Assembly: GCA_963733145.1 (NCBI GenBank)
Contig: CAVTCJ010000013.1
Location: 700,623 to 764,622, forward strand
Length of the DNA stretch: 64,000 nt
Direction of reading: 5' to 3'
Source of the DNA: JAHIKV01 sp963733145
GTDB lineage: Bacteria; Planctomycetota; Planctomycetia; Pirellulales; Thermoguttaceae
Numbering within the stretch: position 1 is the first letter of the stretch; each line of letters starts with the position of its first letter. Below the pieces are notes generated by a model that ran no database searches, was not told the DNA's origin, and was given only the letters and a program-made list of their open reading frames with translations. The translations under genes and the position numbers were made by a program. Shown in pieces: positions 1 through 9,952 of this stretch.

Positions 1-2540
1 CATCTCGCCGGTGTTGCTCTTCACGCTCAGTTGGCTCAGATCGGCCAGGCTCGACCGTTGCGGCCGCGCCAACCGCAGCACGATGTCGACCGGGTTGAGG
101 TCGCGGCGGCTGTGCAGGATGCCGCTGCCCGAGGCCGGGCTCATGGGCATTTCCTCGCCGGGCTGATAGCCCTCCTCGGCCAACCGCAGCGTCGCTCCGA
201 TGGCCTCGTTGCTCACGCCGTAGAGCGAGGCCTTGGTCTTGTCTACGTCGAAGAGGAACTTGTACTCGTCGGCCTCGACCGTCTCGTCGACGTCGACCAC
301 GCCGGTCTCGGTGGTCATCAGCCCCCGCACGTGGCGGGCGGCGGCGATCAGGTCCGCGTAGCTGTCTTCCGGCTTTCCATAGACCTCGGCCACCAGCGTG
401 GCGAACACCGGCGGGCCGGGCGGCGATTCGACCAGCTTGATGTTCGCGCCGTGGGCGACGGCCGATTTTCGTCAGCGCCTTCCGCAGCCGCAGCAGGATG
501 GCGTGGCTCTGCTGCTGCGCGGTAGTCCTTCTTCGCCAGATTGACGCGGATTTCGCCCACGTCGGGCCCGTGACGCAGGTAATAATGCCGCACCATGCCG
601 TTGAAATCCAGCGGCGAGGCCGTGCCGGTGAAGGTGACGAAGTTGGTCACCTCGGGCACGGTGCGGAGGTAATTCGCCAGCGAGGACACCGCCGCCTCGG
701 TCGTTTCCAGCGTGGTTCCCTCGGGCATGTCGACGACGACCTGGAATTCATTCTTGTTGTCGAAGGGCAGCATTTTCAGCGGCACCAGCCCGACGACCGG
801 CAACAACGCCGACCCCGCGAACAGCAGCAGCACAAAGAAGATGAACAGCCACGCCCAGAACCGGTTGTTCAGAAACGGCAGGAGCGTCTTGCGGTAGGCC
901 CGATAGATGAAACTCTTTTCCAGGACGAACGGCTTCCTCTTTCTTGCCGTACTCGCCTTTCAGGACGTGATAGCTCAGCCAGGGCGTGATCGTGAACGCC
1001 ACGACCATCGACATGAGCATGGCCACCGGCACGTTCAAGGCCATGGGCCGCATGTAGGGGCCCATCATGCCGGTGATGAAAAACATCGGCAGGAAGGAGA
1101 GGATCACGACCAGCGTGGCGAGGATCACCGGCGGCCGCACTTCGTTGACCGCGGTCAGCACGGCGCGCATCGGCGGCTCTTTCCGCATTTTGAAGTGCCG
1201 AAAGATGTTCTCCACGTCCACGATCGGATCGTCCACCACCAGCCCCAGCGAGAGAATCAGCGCAAACAGCGTGACCCGATTGATCGAGTATCCGGCCAGA
1301 TAGTTGATCAGCAAGGTCAGGGCGAAGGTGATGGGCACGGCGGCCACCACGATCAGCGCCTCGCGCCATCCCAGGGCAAAGCCGATCAGCCCGACGACGA
1401 TGATTACGGCCAGGCGTGAGGTGCTCGACCAGCTCGTTGACCTTGTCGTTGGCGGTTTCGCCGTAGTTCCGCGTGATGAGCACGTTCACGTCGTTGGGCA
1501 GCACCTCCAGGCGCAGCTCCTTGAGCTTCTCTTCGACGCTATCGGCGACCCAGACGGCGTTCGCGCCGTGGCGCTTGGCCACGCCGACCGTCACGGCCGG
1601 ATATTTTTGCGTGAGGGCTTCAAGTTCTTTTGCGTTGGGGTGCTCCGAGTGGATCGAGGCCGGACCGAAACCGAGATGCGTGTAAGTGGTCGCCTCTTCG
1701 GGGCCGTCGATTACTCCGCGGACCCCGTCGTGCAGCGTAACCACGTCGCGGAGATAGACCGGACGCCCGGCAAAAACGCCCACCACCAGATGTTCGAGCT
1801 CGCGGGCCGAAGTCGACGTAGGGACCGCTCTCCAGACGCCACTGGGCGTTGTTGCGGCTGAAGCTGCCCGCCTGCACGTTGACGTTAGCCGCCCGCAGCA
1901 CCTGGACGACTTCCAGCGGCGAGAGGTTGTGCGAGGCCAGCGCGTCGGGGTCGAGTTGGATCAGGACCTGCCGTCGCGGACCGCCGATGACCACGGTGCG
2001 GCCCGTGTTGGGCACCGCTTGCAGGGCGACCTCGACCTGCTCGGCCAGCCGGCGCAGCGTGTAGCCGTCCACCCGCTTGCTCCACAGGGTGACGTCGACG
2101 ATGGGGATGTCGTCGATTTCGACCGGCTTGACCACCCAACCCGTGACGCCCGGCGGCACGGCGTCGATGTTCATCGAGATCTTGTTGTAGAGCTTCACGA
2201 GGCTGTCTTCGCGGTCTTCGCCGACGTAGAAGCGGACCGTGACGATCGCCATGCCCGGCCGGGACATGGAATAGACGTACTCCACCCCGTCGATCTGATA
2301 GAGGAGCCGCTCCAGCCGGGTCGAGACCTGCTGCTCGACTTCCTCGGCGCTGGCGCCGGGCATTTGCACGAACACGTCCGCCAGGGGAACCACGATCTGC
2401 GGCTCCTCCTCCCGCGGCGTGACCAGCAGCGCAATCGCTCCGGCGATTAGGGAGATCAAAACCAAGAGGACCGAGAGGTTGCCGCGCAGGAACACCGACA
2501 CGATGCGCGACATCCAGTGGTGTTCCTCATGTTCGCTCAT
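1..2540 (-). CDS. RND efflux permease, frameshifted, C-terminus outside window
   Basis: Inner-membrane permease of an RND tripartite efflux pump. The N-terminus starts at the Met of MSEHEEHHWMSR and is followed by a membrane helix and the conserved periplasmic region with PGASAEEVEQQVSTRLE. The RND middle motif LGLVVDDPIVDVENI sits near position 1230. The protein reads through at least five frames, with breaks near 1795, 1410, 930, 520 and 470, and the sequence on each side of a break continues the same family. Single-base errors or a decaying gene both fit; the pattern across the window favours errors. It is the last gene of a leftward operon after the outer-membrane factor and the adaptor. 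Substrate is not predictable. Confidence 0.8.
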
Positions 2541-2570
2541 GCTCGTGCTCCTTTGATGCCGTTGCGGATC

Positions 2571-2652
2571 GTAGGGTGGGACAAGCAAAGCGCGGTCCCA
2601 CCATGTGTTTCGCCGTTGTTGGTGGGACCGCGCTTCGCTTGTCCCACCCTAC
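2571..2652. repeat. palindromic repeat, GTAGGGTGGGACAAGC family
   Basis: Two arms, GTAGGGTGGGACAAGC and its complement, flank a short spacer and form a long hairpin between the permease and the adaptor gene. Full copies recur at 3877-3958 and 53444-53524, and degraded half copies lie near 44441 and 52545. The form is that of REPIN-like elements. Because it lies inside an operon it may influence processing of the transcript. Confidence 0.85.
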
Positions 2653-2691
2653 ACACGACTTCCGCAACAGAACCTCCTTAACTGTGGCCGA

Positions 2692-3807
2692 TCATTCCGG
2701 CTCGGGGCGGCCGGACTCCGACTGCTGGGGCAAAGCGACTTTTTCGCCGACGTTCAACCCGGCGAGGATTTCCGTCATCTCGCCACGGACCCCTCCGGTA
2801 CGGACGAAGCGGCGTTCAAGGCGATCGCCCGCCCCCACCACCTGCACCAGGTCCACCTGACCGATGTGCCGAATCGCCGCGGTGGGCACGACGATCCACT
2901 GCGTCTTGCCGATGGGAATCGAGAGCCGGCCGAACATGCCCACCATCAGCCGGCCGGCGGCTTCCGGGGGCAGTGCAACCTTGATCAGCACCGACCGCGA
3001 CGCTTGCTGGGCCTGGGGCACGATTTCGCGGACCACGCCCTGCCACCGGCCGCCGACGGCGTCCACCCGAACCTCGAGCGAGGCGCCGAGCTTGACGTCC
3101 GACATCAGGCTCTCGGGCACGCTGGCGTGCAGTTCCCGCTCGTGCGGATCGTAGAGCGTCAGCAGCGGCTTGCCCGGAAGGGCCAGGTCGCCCGGGTCCG
3201 CCATGCGAGCGGCGACGATGCCGGCCCGGTGGGCCTTGATCTCGGTGTGGCTCAACATGACCTTCGTGCCGGCGATCTGCTGCCGGATCTGAGCGAGTTG
3301 CGCCTTGGCCCCTTTGTACGCGCCCTCAATGCGGTCGAAATCCTCCTTGGAAACGGCCTGGCCGGCGTACATTTCCCGATAGCGCTCGAAATCGCCCTGG
3401 CGGACGGCGAGATTCGCTTGCGCCCCGGTTTCGGCCGCTTCGGCCTCGCGGAGTTGCGCCTGGATCGCACGGTCGTCGAGGACGACGAGCAGTTGCCCGA
3501 CCGCAACGTCGTCGCCCGCGCGGACCTTGACCTCGCGAATCGTGGCCAGGACCTGGCCGGCCACCTGGATCTTGGTTTGCGCCTCGACGGTTCCCACCAC
3601 GTCGATCGTCTGGGTGATGGGTAGCAGCTCGACGGCGGCCGTCTTTCCCGTCGCCTTGGGCGTCTCTTCCTCGACAACGCCGGGCTCGATCTTGGATCGA
3701 AAGACGTTCGACATCCAGGCAATCGCGCCGACCAGCAGCACCACGCCGACGAGAATCGACAGGTATCGTTTGCCGTGGGTTTTCAACCATGACCGAGAGG
3801 AAGGCAT
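2692..3807 (-). CDS. RND efflux periplasmic adaptor (membrane fusion protein)
   Basis: Adaptor of 371 residues that links the RND permease to the outer-membrane channel. An N-terminal membrane anchor (about residues 17-36) is followed by the first half of the lipoyl-like domain (about 70-110), an alpha-helical hairpin (about 110-175), the second lipoyl half and a beta-barrel region. The frame is intact and the length is normal for HlyD/RND adaptors. It lies between the outer-membrane factor and the permease in the same leftward operon. No specific substrate can be assigned. Confidence 0.88.
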   Translation of the reverse strand: MPSSRSWLKTHGKRYLSILVGVVLLVGAIAWMSNVFRSKIEPGVVEEETPKATGKTAAVELLPITQTIDVVGTVEAQTKIQVAGQVLATIREVKVRAGDDVAVGQLLVVLDDRAIQAQLREAEAAETGAQANLAVRQGDFERYREMYAGQAVSKEDFDRIEGAYKGAKAQLAQIRQQIAGTKVMLSHTEIKAHRAGIVAARMADPGDLALPGKPLLTLYDPHERELHASVPESLMSDVKLGASLEVRVDAVGGRWQGVVREIVPQAQQASRSVLIKVALPPEAAGRLMVGMFGRLSIPIGKTQWIVVPTAAIRHIGQVDLVQVVGAGDRLERRFVRTGGVRGEMTEILAGLNVGEKVALPQQSESGRPEPE

Positions 3808-3876
3808 CGTTGACCCCTTTCGAGGCTTATGAAACGATTCGCAAGCAGTTTGTATATATCGTTACGGAAAGCGGCC

Positions 3877-3958
3877 GTAGGGTGGGACAAGCGAAGAGCA
3901 GTCCCACCAATGACGGCGAAAATTATGGTGGGACCGCGCTTCGCTTGTCCCACCCTAC
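3877..3958. repeat. palindromic repeat, GTAGGGTGGGACAAGC family
   Basis: Second copy of the inverted repeat at 2571. The same arms surround a different spacer, so the arms and not the loop are conserved. It lies between the outer-membrane factor and adaptor genes. Confidence 0.85.
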
Positions 3959-4005
3959 GTTCCACAACAAAACGATTTACCACAACATCTCGCCGGCCCC
4001 GGCCG

Positions 4006-5569
4006 CTACTGTTCGGAACCGCGAATCAATATATCGCGCACCCGGCCCGTGGCCTGCTCCAACGCGACCCGGGCAATCTCCACGTCAACCAGGGCGCTGA
4101 CGTAATGCACCTGCGCCGGAAAGCGCCGTTTGGGCATCGATCAACTGGGTGATCGTGGTCGCCTGACCACGGTAGCGGACTTCGATTTCCCGCAGGCTTT
4201 CCGCCGCCTGGCCGATCGCCCGCTGAGCCACGGCCAGCCGTTGCCGGGCGTCGTCCAACTGCAAATAGGCCCGCTTCACGTCCAATTCAATATCGAGCAC
4301 CAGCCGCTGTTGATGGGCGCGAAGCTCCGCAAGCTGCTCCTTTGCTTTGCGAATATCGTTGGCGGTCCGCGAGCCGTCGTAGAGATTGATCTGCGCCACG
4401 AGGCCCAGGAACCAGGAGTCGTTCCCCCGCCGGAAATCGCCGGTGAAGGCGTCATAATCGCCGACCAACTGCACCGAGGGCCGTTTGCCCGCCTCGGCAA
4501 TCAGGATATTGCTGTACGCCGCCTGCACGCGATGCGACATTTCGGCCAACTCCGGCCGCCCGGTCAGAGCGGTGGCCACGGCCGCCTCGATCCGATCGAC
4601 GTGGCTCGACCACGGTCCGGCTGGTATCTGGTGCGGAAGGCGCTGCTCGGCCACGGGCACTCCGCACACGTTCTGGACGATCATCCAGGCCAGGCTTTGT
4701 TGATTGCGGGCGGAAATCAACCCCTGCTGCGCTTCGGCCAGCCGTACTTCCACGGTCAACAAGTCCGAGCGAACGGCCGTGCCCGCCCGCAGGCGCGTCT
4801 CGACCAGCTTTACGTGGCTCTCGAATTGCGCAACGGCGCTCTCCCGCACCTTGACCAGCTCCTGGGCCTGGTACGTGCGATAGTACGCTTCGGCCACGCG
4901 AAACACCAACTCGTTCTGAGCGGTCGCCAGCGAACAGCTTGCGGCCATTCGGTTGGCGGCGGCGGCGTCTCGCTCGGCCGCGCGGCGGCCGCCCGTGTAG
5001 ACTCCATGCTGCAAGAGGAACTGCGTATGGAAATCGTCGACGCCGCCCGGATGGTTCAGATTCCGATTGAGACTGAACTGCCCCTGGTTCAGCAGAAACA
5101 TGAAGGCGTTCACCGGGTTGTTGGTCAGGCCGTATGTCTCCGAAGCGCCCAGTTGCGGATAGAACTCGGATCGGGCCCGCTGCAGCAGGGCATCGGCAAT
5201 ACAGACTCTCTGCCGTGCCGCTTGAAGATCCGGATTGTGGGCGCAGGCCAGCCGAATCGCATCGTCGAGGGTGAAGACCACCGGCGGCAACGGCTTGATC
5301 TCTTCCTGAAAATCGACGAGTTCAAAAGATTGAGAGACCTCGGCAGGCAAGGTATCGAAAATCCACAGCCGGGATCCCGGATCGCCCACCAGCCTCCGCA
5401 ACCGATCCTGGGGCGGGCTGAATATCGCCGGCGGGGCGGGCGCTGGCTTTGGTAGTCGAACGAGCTCGTCGCCCGATGAACTCACGGCGCCAATCAACAC
5501 AAACAGCAGCGCAGCGACCGCCGATCGGCGGAGTGCAGGCAGACGACCAGCTTTTTGTGTATTACCCAT
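4006..5569 (-). CDS. TolC-like outer membrane efflux protein
   Basis: Outer-membrane channel of the RND pump. It shows the two tandem OEP repeats with long helices, for example TLDDAIRLACAHNPDLQAAR near residue 100. I start it at the Met of MGNTQKAGRLP because a hydrophobic signal sequence follows. In the raw frame it ends early near 4085. Adding one base near 4110 gives a normal family ending (QVHYVSALVDVEIARVALEQ onward) with a stop at 4006, which is direct evidence for a one-base loss. First gene of the leftward efflux operon. Confidence 0.87.
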
Positions 5570-6489
5570 TTTTACAATGGCATGAACAATCGGCAATTCC
5601 CATACAACTCCTTTCTTCGACAAGGTGCCTTCAACGTCTGCATTACATCTTAATGGTATCTCTCCGTCCGGGGGAAATGGGCAGTCTGGATATGGCAGAA
5701 TCGTGGTCTGGTCCCCTGGCGTCAGGATATGAATGTGGGACTGCTCGGGAAGTTGCTCGATCGGCGGCGAGCGAAATCCGTAGTGCCTGCGATGGCTTGC
5801 CCGAAAAACGGAATAGAGGGCAGATAAAAAGCCCGAGAAGAAAGACGGAATCGGCCGTATCGTCGTTCAGCCCGGCGCCAACGGCGACGGGGCGACTCTC
5901 TTTGCCCTTGCCATCGTTTAACCCGGAGCCAACGGCGACGGCGGGGCTGTTTACGGCTTTCACGTCGTCTCACCCACCCCGTCGCCGTTGGCTCCGGGTT
6001 AAATGAAGCGCAACGTTCCGAAGGCCCTGCCGAGAAACATTTCCAGCAAGGCCAACTTGCGATCGCAGAACGCTGGCGTCCATTGACCATCTCGGTAAAA
6101 GCCAAGGCCGTGGTCAAGGAATGGCTACCAGGCTCTTTATCATTATTCTGACAGCATGGAAAATATTCTATGGGGTTTGGGTCATCTTACGCCGCTTCTA
6201 TCTCGTGCCAGTCGATTCCCCGGTAGGCGGGCTCATTCTTCTTGTTCAGAACGGTCAGGGTCCACTCGTTTGTTTTCTGGACGTGGCCGTCAAAGGTTAC
6301 GCTGTTGTAATATCCCGTAAACACAGACTCGATTATCTGATAGTCACATCCATACCGTACCTCCCCTTAACCCGCCCGTATTGATGGAATCGACTTGCCT
6401 ATGTGTCTATCTTCGGCAATAGTACCCTTGGATGAGTCCTTTGAACCGCCAGTCTTGGCGGGGTATTGAACAAATAGGAGGATGCGACA
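5570..6489. other. intergenic stretch with palindromic repeats
   Basis: No convincing intact gene. At about 5880-6002 the unit CCCGGAGCCAACGGCGACGG occurs directly and inverted around short spacers; a related copy (ACCCGGAGCCAGCGGCGACGG without its first base) lies near 63850. A possible broken small gene on the minus strand at 6187-6353 is listed separately. Confidence 0.6.
6187..6353 (-). pseudogene. possible small protein, broken after the start codon
   Basis: A strong Shine-Dalgarno (AAGGGGAGG) stands 7 bases before an ATG at 6353, but that frame stops after six codons. Shifting one base opens a 50-codon frame of protein-like composition (YQIIESVFTGYYNSVTFDGH is part of it) ending at 6187. 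One base error or a real frameshift would explain this. I recognise no family. Confidence 0.35.
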
Positions 6490-6921
6490 ATGAAGAGAAC
6501 CCTTTGTGTTCTGCTTTTGTTGTTCTCTGCGGCTGGCTGTGCGAGTGTAAGCAAGATGCCGGCCTACAGGCAAGATGCTTCGGCTACCGTTCAAGGAGAC
6601 TATCGGGTCATCAGGTATAATGCGTCAGGACAGAGTGAAGGCTTCAAGTTGCTCGGGATTATTCCTTTTAGCAATGCGAACTATTCTGACGCAATGGCCC
6701 GTCTTTGGGCCACGTCTGGAGTATGTCCGGGGACGGCAACAGCCCTGACAAACGTTACGGAAGAGAAAGAAGAAAACTATTACTTCTTGTTCTCTGTCCC
6801 AAAACGGAAAATCAGAGCGGAGGTTATTGAATACAACCCGGTTTGCGATCCAGAACCACGCCCTCTAAACAGGGCGACTGTTGAAGGCCCACCCGGGCCG
6901 GCTCGGACCACTGAGCCGTAG
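6490..6921 (+). CDS. small lipoprotein of unknown function
   Basis: 143 residues with a short basic N-terminus, a hydrophobic stretch and a lipobox ending in AAGC at about residues 14-17, so it should be lipidated and anchored. The mature part contains EGFKLLGIIPFSNANYSDAM and resembles small uncharacterised lipoproteins that carry a GFKLLGIIP-like strand (DUF6567-like, from memory). GGAGG lies 8 bases before the start. It stands alone with no obvious operon. Confidence 0.7.
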   Translation: MKRTLCVLLLLFSAAGCASVSKMPAYRQDASATVQGDYRVIRYNASGQSEGFKLLGIIPFSNANYSDAMARLWATSGVCPGTATALTNVTEEKEENYYFLFSVPKRKIRAEVIEYNPVCDPEPRPLNRATVEGPPGPARTTEP

Positions 6922-7090
6922 TGGCCTTGGTAAAGTGGCCGGCGATTGTGGGTTACAGTTCAATCTCCGACCCAAGAATTCCGTTCGGGTGAGAAGGAGG
7001 GCTGAGGAAAGGCAGAAGACCACCTCCTTCAACTCGCTGCAAGCTTGCAGGGAGTTGGCGACCGATTTCCCTTGCCCCACCGGATTTGGG

Positions 7091-7124
7091 GCGAGGTCCC
7101 CGCCGTGGAAACCGGGAGAACAAT
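7091..7124. repeat. 34-bp direct repeat, copy 1
   Basis: The sequence starting GCGAGGTCCCCGCCGTGG is identical to 7208-7241. Weaker similarity extends upstream of both copies (CCTTG, CC, GGATTTG). The copies are 117 bases apart in a non-coding gap at 6922-7341 that shows no gene. Confidence 0.8.
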
Positions 7125-7207
7125 GTAAACGGGTCTCCTCTTTCCCTGAAAAATGTGGGAATTCTGCCATTATTAAAACCATTGCCCCTTGTCCCGTCGG
7201 ATTTGAG

Positions 7208-7241
7208 GCGAGGTCCCCGCCGTGGAAACCGGGAGAACAAT
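7208..7241. repeat. 34-bp direct repeat, copy 2
   Basis: Second copy of the repeat at 7091-7124, in the same gap downstream of the lipoprotein gene. Confidence 0.8.
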
Positions 7242-7341
7242 TCAGAGCGACTCCTTGCAAGAGGTCCTCTCCCAATTTATCGAAGGCTGTGTTCGCCGAG
7301 CGATGGGCAAGCCGGACATGGTAGAGCAAAGGCCAAGCCGC

Positions 7342-8721
7342 CTAAGGACCATGAGCGGCAAACTCGTGGAATAGCTTCTGCACAACAGGAAACGTCTGAC
7401 TGTGGGGCCGTTTATCGAGGCAGTAGGTGACGACGCCATCACATTTGCCATCCCGCCACGCTTGTAATGATACGCGAAGCTGCTGAGCGATCCGCTCGGG
7501 CGTGGCTGGGTCACCGTGACGCATGCGGAACTCGTATTCTTCGGCTGCGGTCATGGAGATAAAGGGAATGTGGAATCGTCGCTGATCGATTTTCGCCGGG
7601 CGGTCGAACCCCGTGGCGAAGGCCCCCTGCCTGTTGACCTTCCAACTGCGGGGCTTGCTCAATTCCGCCGCCAGTTGCAGGTTCTTCGCCCGCAATTCAC
7701 CTACACGCCAGTAGACTCCGAAGTTGCTGACCGCCTTCTTGTCAAACAGGCGAAATGCCAGCGTGACGTGCGTCTTGCCACGCACATACCGCGTGACATC
7801 GACTGTGACCGTGTGCCAAGCCCTTGATCCATCGGCCACATCCTCCTCCCAGATTACCGTCCCATCAAGGAGCACTTGCTTATAGTGATAACCGGCTGCC
7901 TTCCCGATGAAGTCGTCGCGTTCACGAAAGTGAAGTTCGTAGCGGTCGGCAGGCAACACTCTGGCGGACTGTCCAGCCATCCCAAAATCTCCGGCCCGCG
8001 ACGGCGTGTTCCACGGAAAGCTGATTTCGCTCGCCGGAGGAAGGGCGACATCGTTCAGCAATGCCCACGTGCGGTCAATCTCCTCTCTATCTTGCAGATA
8101 GGCCACGACCACTCCATCGATGACATCACGGTAGTCCTCTACGAATTTCGGCTGCATTTCCGCGAAATACATCAGCGGCAGGAAGGCTAAATGCGGGTTG
8201 ATGCGTTTGTATTTCGCCCGCAGTTCCCGGAGATAGGTCGGGCTGAAGAATTTGTGATTTTCGTAGAAATCGTCGATGACCCATGCCTTCAAATTCCGGT
8301 GCCGGAGTGAGAGCCGGGCGATTTCTTCCGCCCAGCGGCGGTAGTCCAGCCGGAATGGCTCGGAATACTGGCTGCCATACTTGGGCGGGCTTTCCGATGG
8401 CGGCACCAAATACACCCATACGTCGATGCCTGCTGCGGACGCCTTGGGCAAAAAAATCTGCAAGTCGTCCCAATCCGCAGCCGAGCGCCAGATGAGCCAG
8501 TAGTAGGTGGTCACGCCAAGTTGCTTGAGCCGCGTCACCATCGCATCGGTATCCACACGCCCGTTCGAGAGGCGGAGTCCCAAGTCGTAGTCGGCAAGGT
8601 GGTGACGAGAGAGTCCTTGTTCGGCCGCATGCGTTGGCGGCAACCGATCCTGAGACATCGCTGGTACGCTTGCCGCCCAGAAAACGGCCAAACTCCAAAG
8701 CCAATACCTTGCCTTTCGCAT
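7342..8721 (-). CDS. secreted protein, TIM-barrel glycoside hydrolase-like
   Basis: I place the start at the Met of MRKARYWLW because a signal peptide (to about residue 24) follows and GGAGAGGAG lies about 10 bases upstream. The region after the signal reads like a (beta/alpha)8 barrel of glycosidase type, with LKQLGVTTYYWLIWRSAADW, DVWVYLVPPSESPP and LKAWVIDDFYENHKFF. A beta-rich segment at about 240-330 may be a carbohydrate-binding insert. I cannot name the hydrolase family or the catalytic residues. Intact frame. Confidence 0.6.
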   Translation of the reverse strand: MRKARYWLWSLAVFWAASVPAMSQDRLPPTHAAEQGLSRHHLADYDLGLRLSNGRVDTDAMVTRLKQLGVTTYYWLIWRSAADWDDLQIFLPKASAAGIDVWVYLVPPSESPPKYGSQYSEPFRLDYRRWAEEIARLSLRHRNLKAWVIDDFYENHKFFSPTYLRELRAKYKRINPHLAFLPLMYFAEMQPKFVEDYRDVIDGVVVAYLQDREEIDRTWALLNDVALPPASEISFPWNTPSRAGDFGMAGQSARVLPADRYELHFRERDDFIGKAAGYHYKQVLLDGTVIWEEDVADGSRAWHTVTVDVTRYVRGKTHVTLAFRLFDKKAVSNFGVYWRVGELRAKNLQLAAELSKPRSWKVNRQGAFATGFDRPAKIDQRRFHIPFISMTAAEEYEFRMRHGDPATPERIAQQLRVSLQAWRDGKCDGVVTYCLDKRPHSQTFPVVQKLFHEFAAHGP

Positions 8722-9071
8722 GGCAGCCAACTCCTCTCCCGTGGATTGACGGAAGCCTTCTCGGTGACGCAACGTGCAATCATAAATAGCACGCCCCGCC
8801 AAGAAAAGCAACTGCCCTCCGAATGTATACCCAGAAGCTGATGCCGGAGCCAATTCGACTTACCGGCGCATCAATCCGTTGGAGTTTGGCGGAACTCATC
8901 GCGTGGTCGAAGGCGGGTTGCCCACCGCAGAGCGAATGGTCGTATCCGCCACGTCGCAAGGGCGAGTAGGCATCTCAGATTTGGGACTTGCATTTCCCCT
9001 GCGGGAATGCCCATAATGACGGCACAGCATCGCCTTGCCACGACGGGACAATTATGGACCAGGGGACAGCC

Positions 9072-9674
9072 ATGACGCAAATACAGCGGACGGAAATGGC
9101 GATACCCAAGTGGGGCAGCGAAGTTGTTGCCTTCATCGTAATGATCTTGATTCTCGTCATCGCCACGTTGGCGGCCATAATTGAGCTACTCACCCTCCTG
9201 CAGGTTATCGTCCCCTGCATCTGGTTGGCAATAATGGGCTTCTTCATCTGGAGTGCATACAGGGAGTGCGGAAGTGTGCGACAACTTCTTGCCAACTTTT
9301 TGGGCCTCTTTGCTCTCAGGCAATTCGTGGAGAGCGTTCCCCAGGCATCCGGGGCGGTCGAAATCCGCTTTGGATTCAAGTTATTCGGACATCGATTCTT
9401 CTACCTGACTGTGCCCCTCGACAAAATTGAAAGGATAGAGTGGAGTACAGGTCAAGCCAGCGACATGGCTGGACGTGACATGGGTGGCCACATTGTGGAA
9501 GCCCTTCACCAGGGCAAAGGTAAGGTATTTCGAGGCTTCCAAAATCGATGCAGCTTGGAAGTGGATAGGAGAAGACTAACCGATAGAGAACGATTACAGA
9601 CGAGGCTCTCGGAAAAATGCGGAAACCTGAATCCCATCGCCCCAGCAAGCGAAGAGCCATCCAAAAGGCTTTGA
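9072..9674 (+). CDS. hypothetical two-helix membrane protein
   Basis: About 200 residues starting at MTQIQRTEM, preceded by AGGGGA. Two adjacent membrane helices (about 18-40 and 45-65) are followed by a soluble domain with strands FGHRFFYLTVPLDKIERIEW, which resembles the PH-like cytosolic region of small bacterial membrane proteins. No family name is certain. Its end overlaps the next gene by about 58 bases in another frame. Confidence 0.55.
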   Translation: MTQIQRTEMAIPKWGSEVVAFIVMILILVIATLAAIIELLTLLQVIVPCIWLAIMGFFIWSAYRECGSVRQLLANFLGLFALRQFVESVPQASGAVEIRFGFKLFGHRFFYLTVPLDKIERIEWSTGQASDMAGRDMGGHIVEALHQGKGKVFRGFQNRCSLEVDRRRLTDRERLQTRLSEKCGNLNPIAPASEEPSKRL

Positions 9675-9892
9675 GCCAATTGGGCTGGCACGCCCGGAGC
9701 AAGGAAGTGATTGCCCTCCTGGCCGATTACGGCATTGAGGTGAGCAGCGGTTTGGTCAACGGGGTCAAGGTCGAGAGCCTAAAGAAAGTGGACCAATCGA
9801 AGATGAAGCAGGCGATGACCAATCAGATGGCGAGGCAACGCCGAACCAAGAGCAACATCAAGCTGCCGCAACGGAGGACGTATTGGAGGTGA
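9617..9892 (+). CDS. small basic hypothetical protein
   Basis: 91 residues, rich in Lys and Arg. The segment IQKALSQLGWHARSKEVIAL followed by GIEVSSGLVN looks like a winged-helix or DNA-binding fold, with a basic C-terminal tail. It overlaps the preceding membrane-protein gene and ends 60 bases before the reductase gene. Unknown function. Confidence 0.55.
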   Translation: MRKPESHRPSKRRAIQKALSQLGWHARSKEVIALLADYGIEVSSGLVNGVKVESLKKVDQSKMKQAMTNQMARQRRTKSNIKLPQRRTYWR

Positions 9893-9952
9893 GGGGGTAT
9901 CATTCTCGCCAAAACCTTCCCTCCCTGGTAAAATGTGTCAAAGGAGGCAAAC

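Noticed and set aside
6121..6384. Plus-strand frame of 87 codons in the gap
   Set aside because: No ribosome site and composition unlike a protein. The minus strand of the same region has a better, though broken, candidate.
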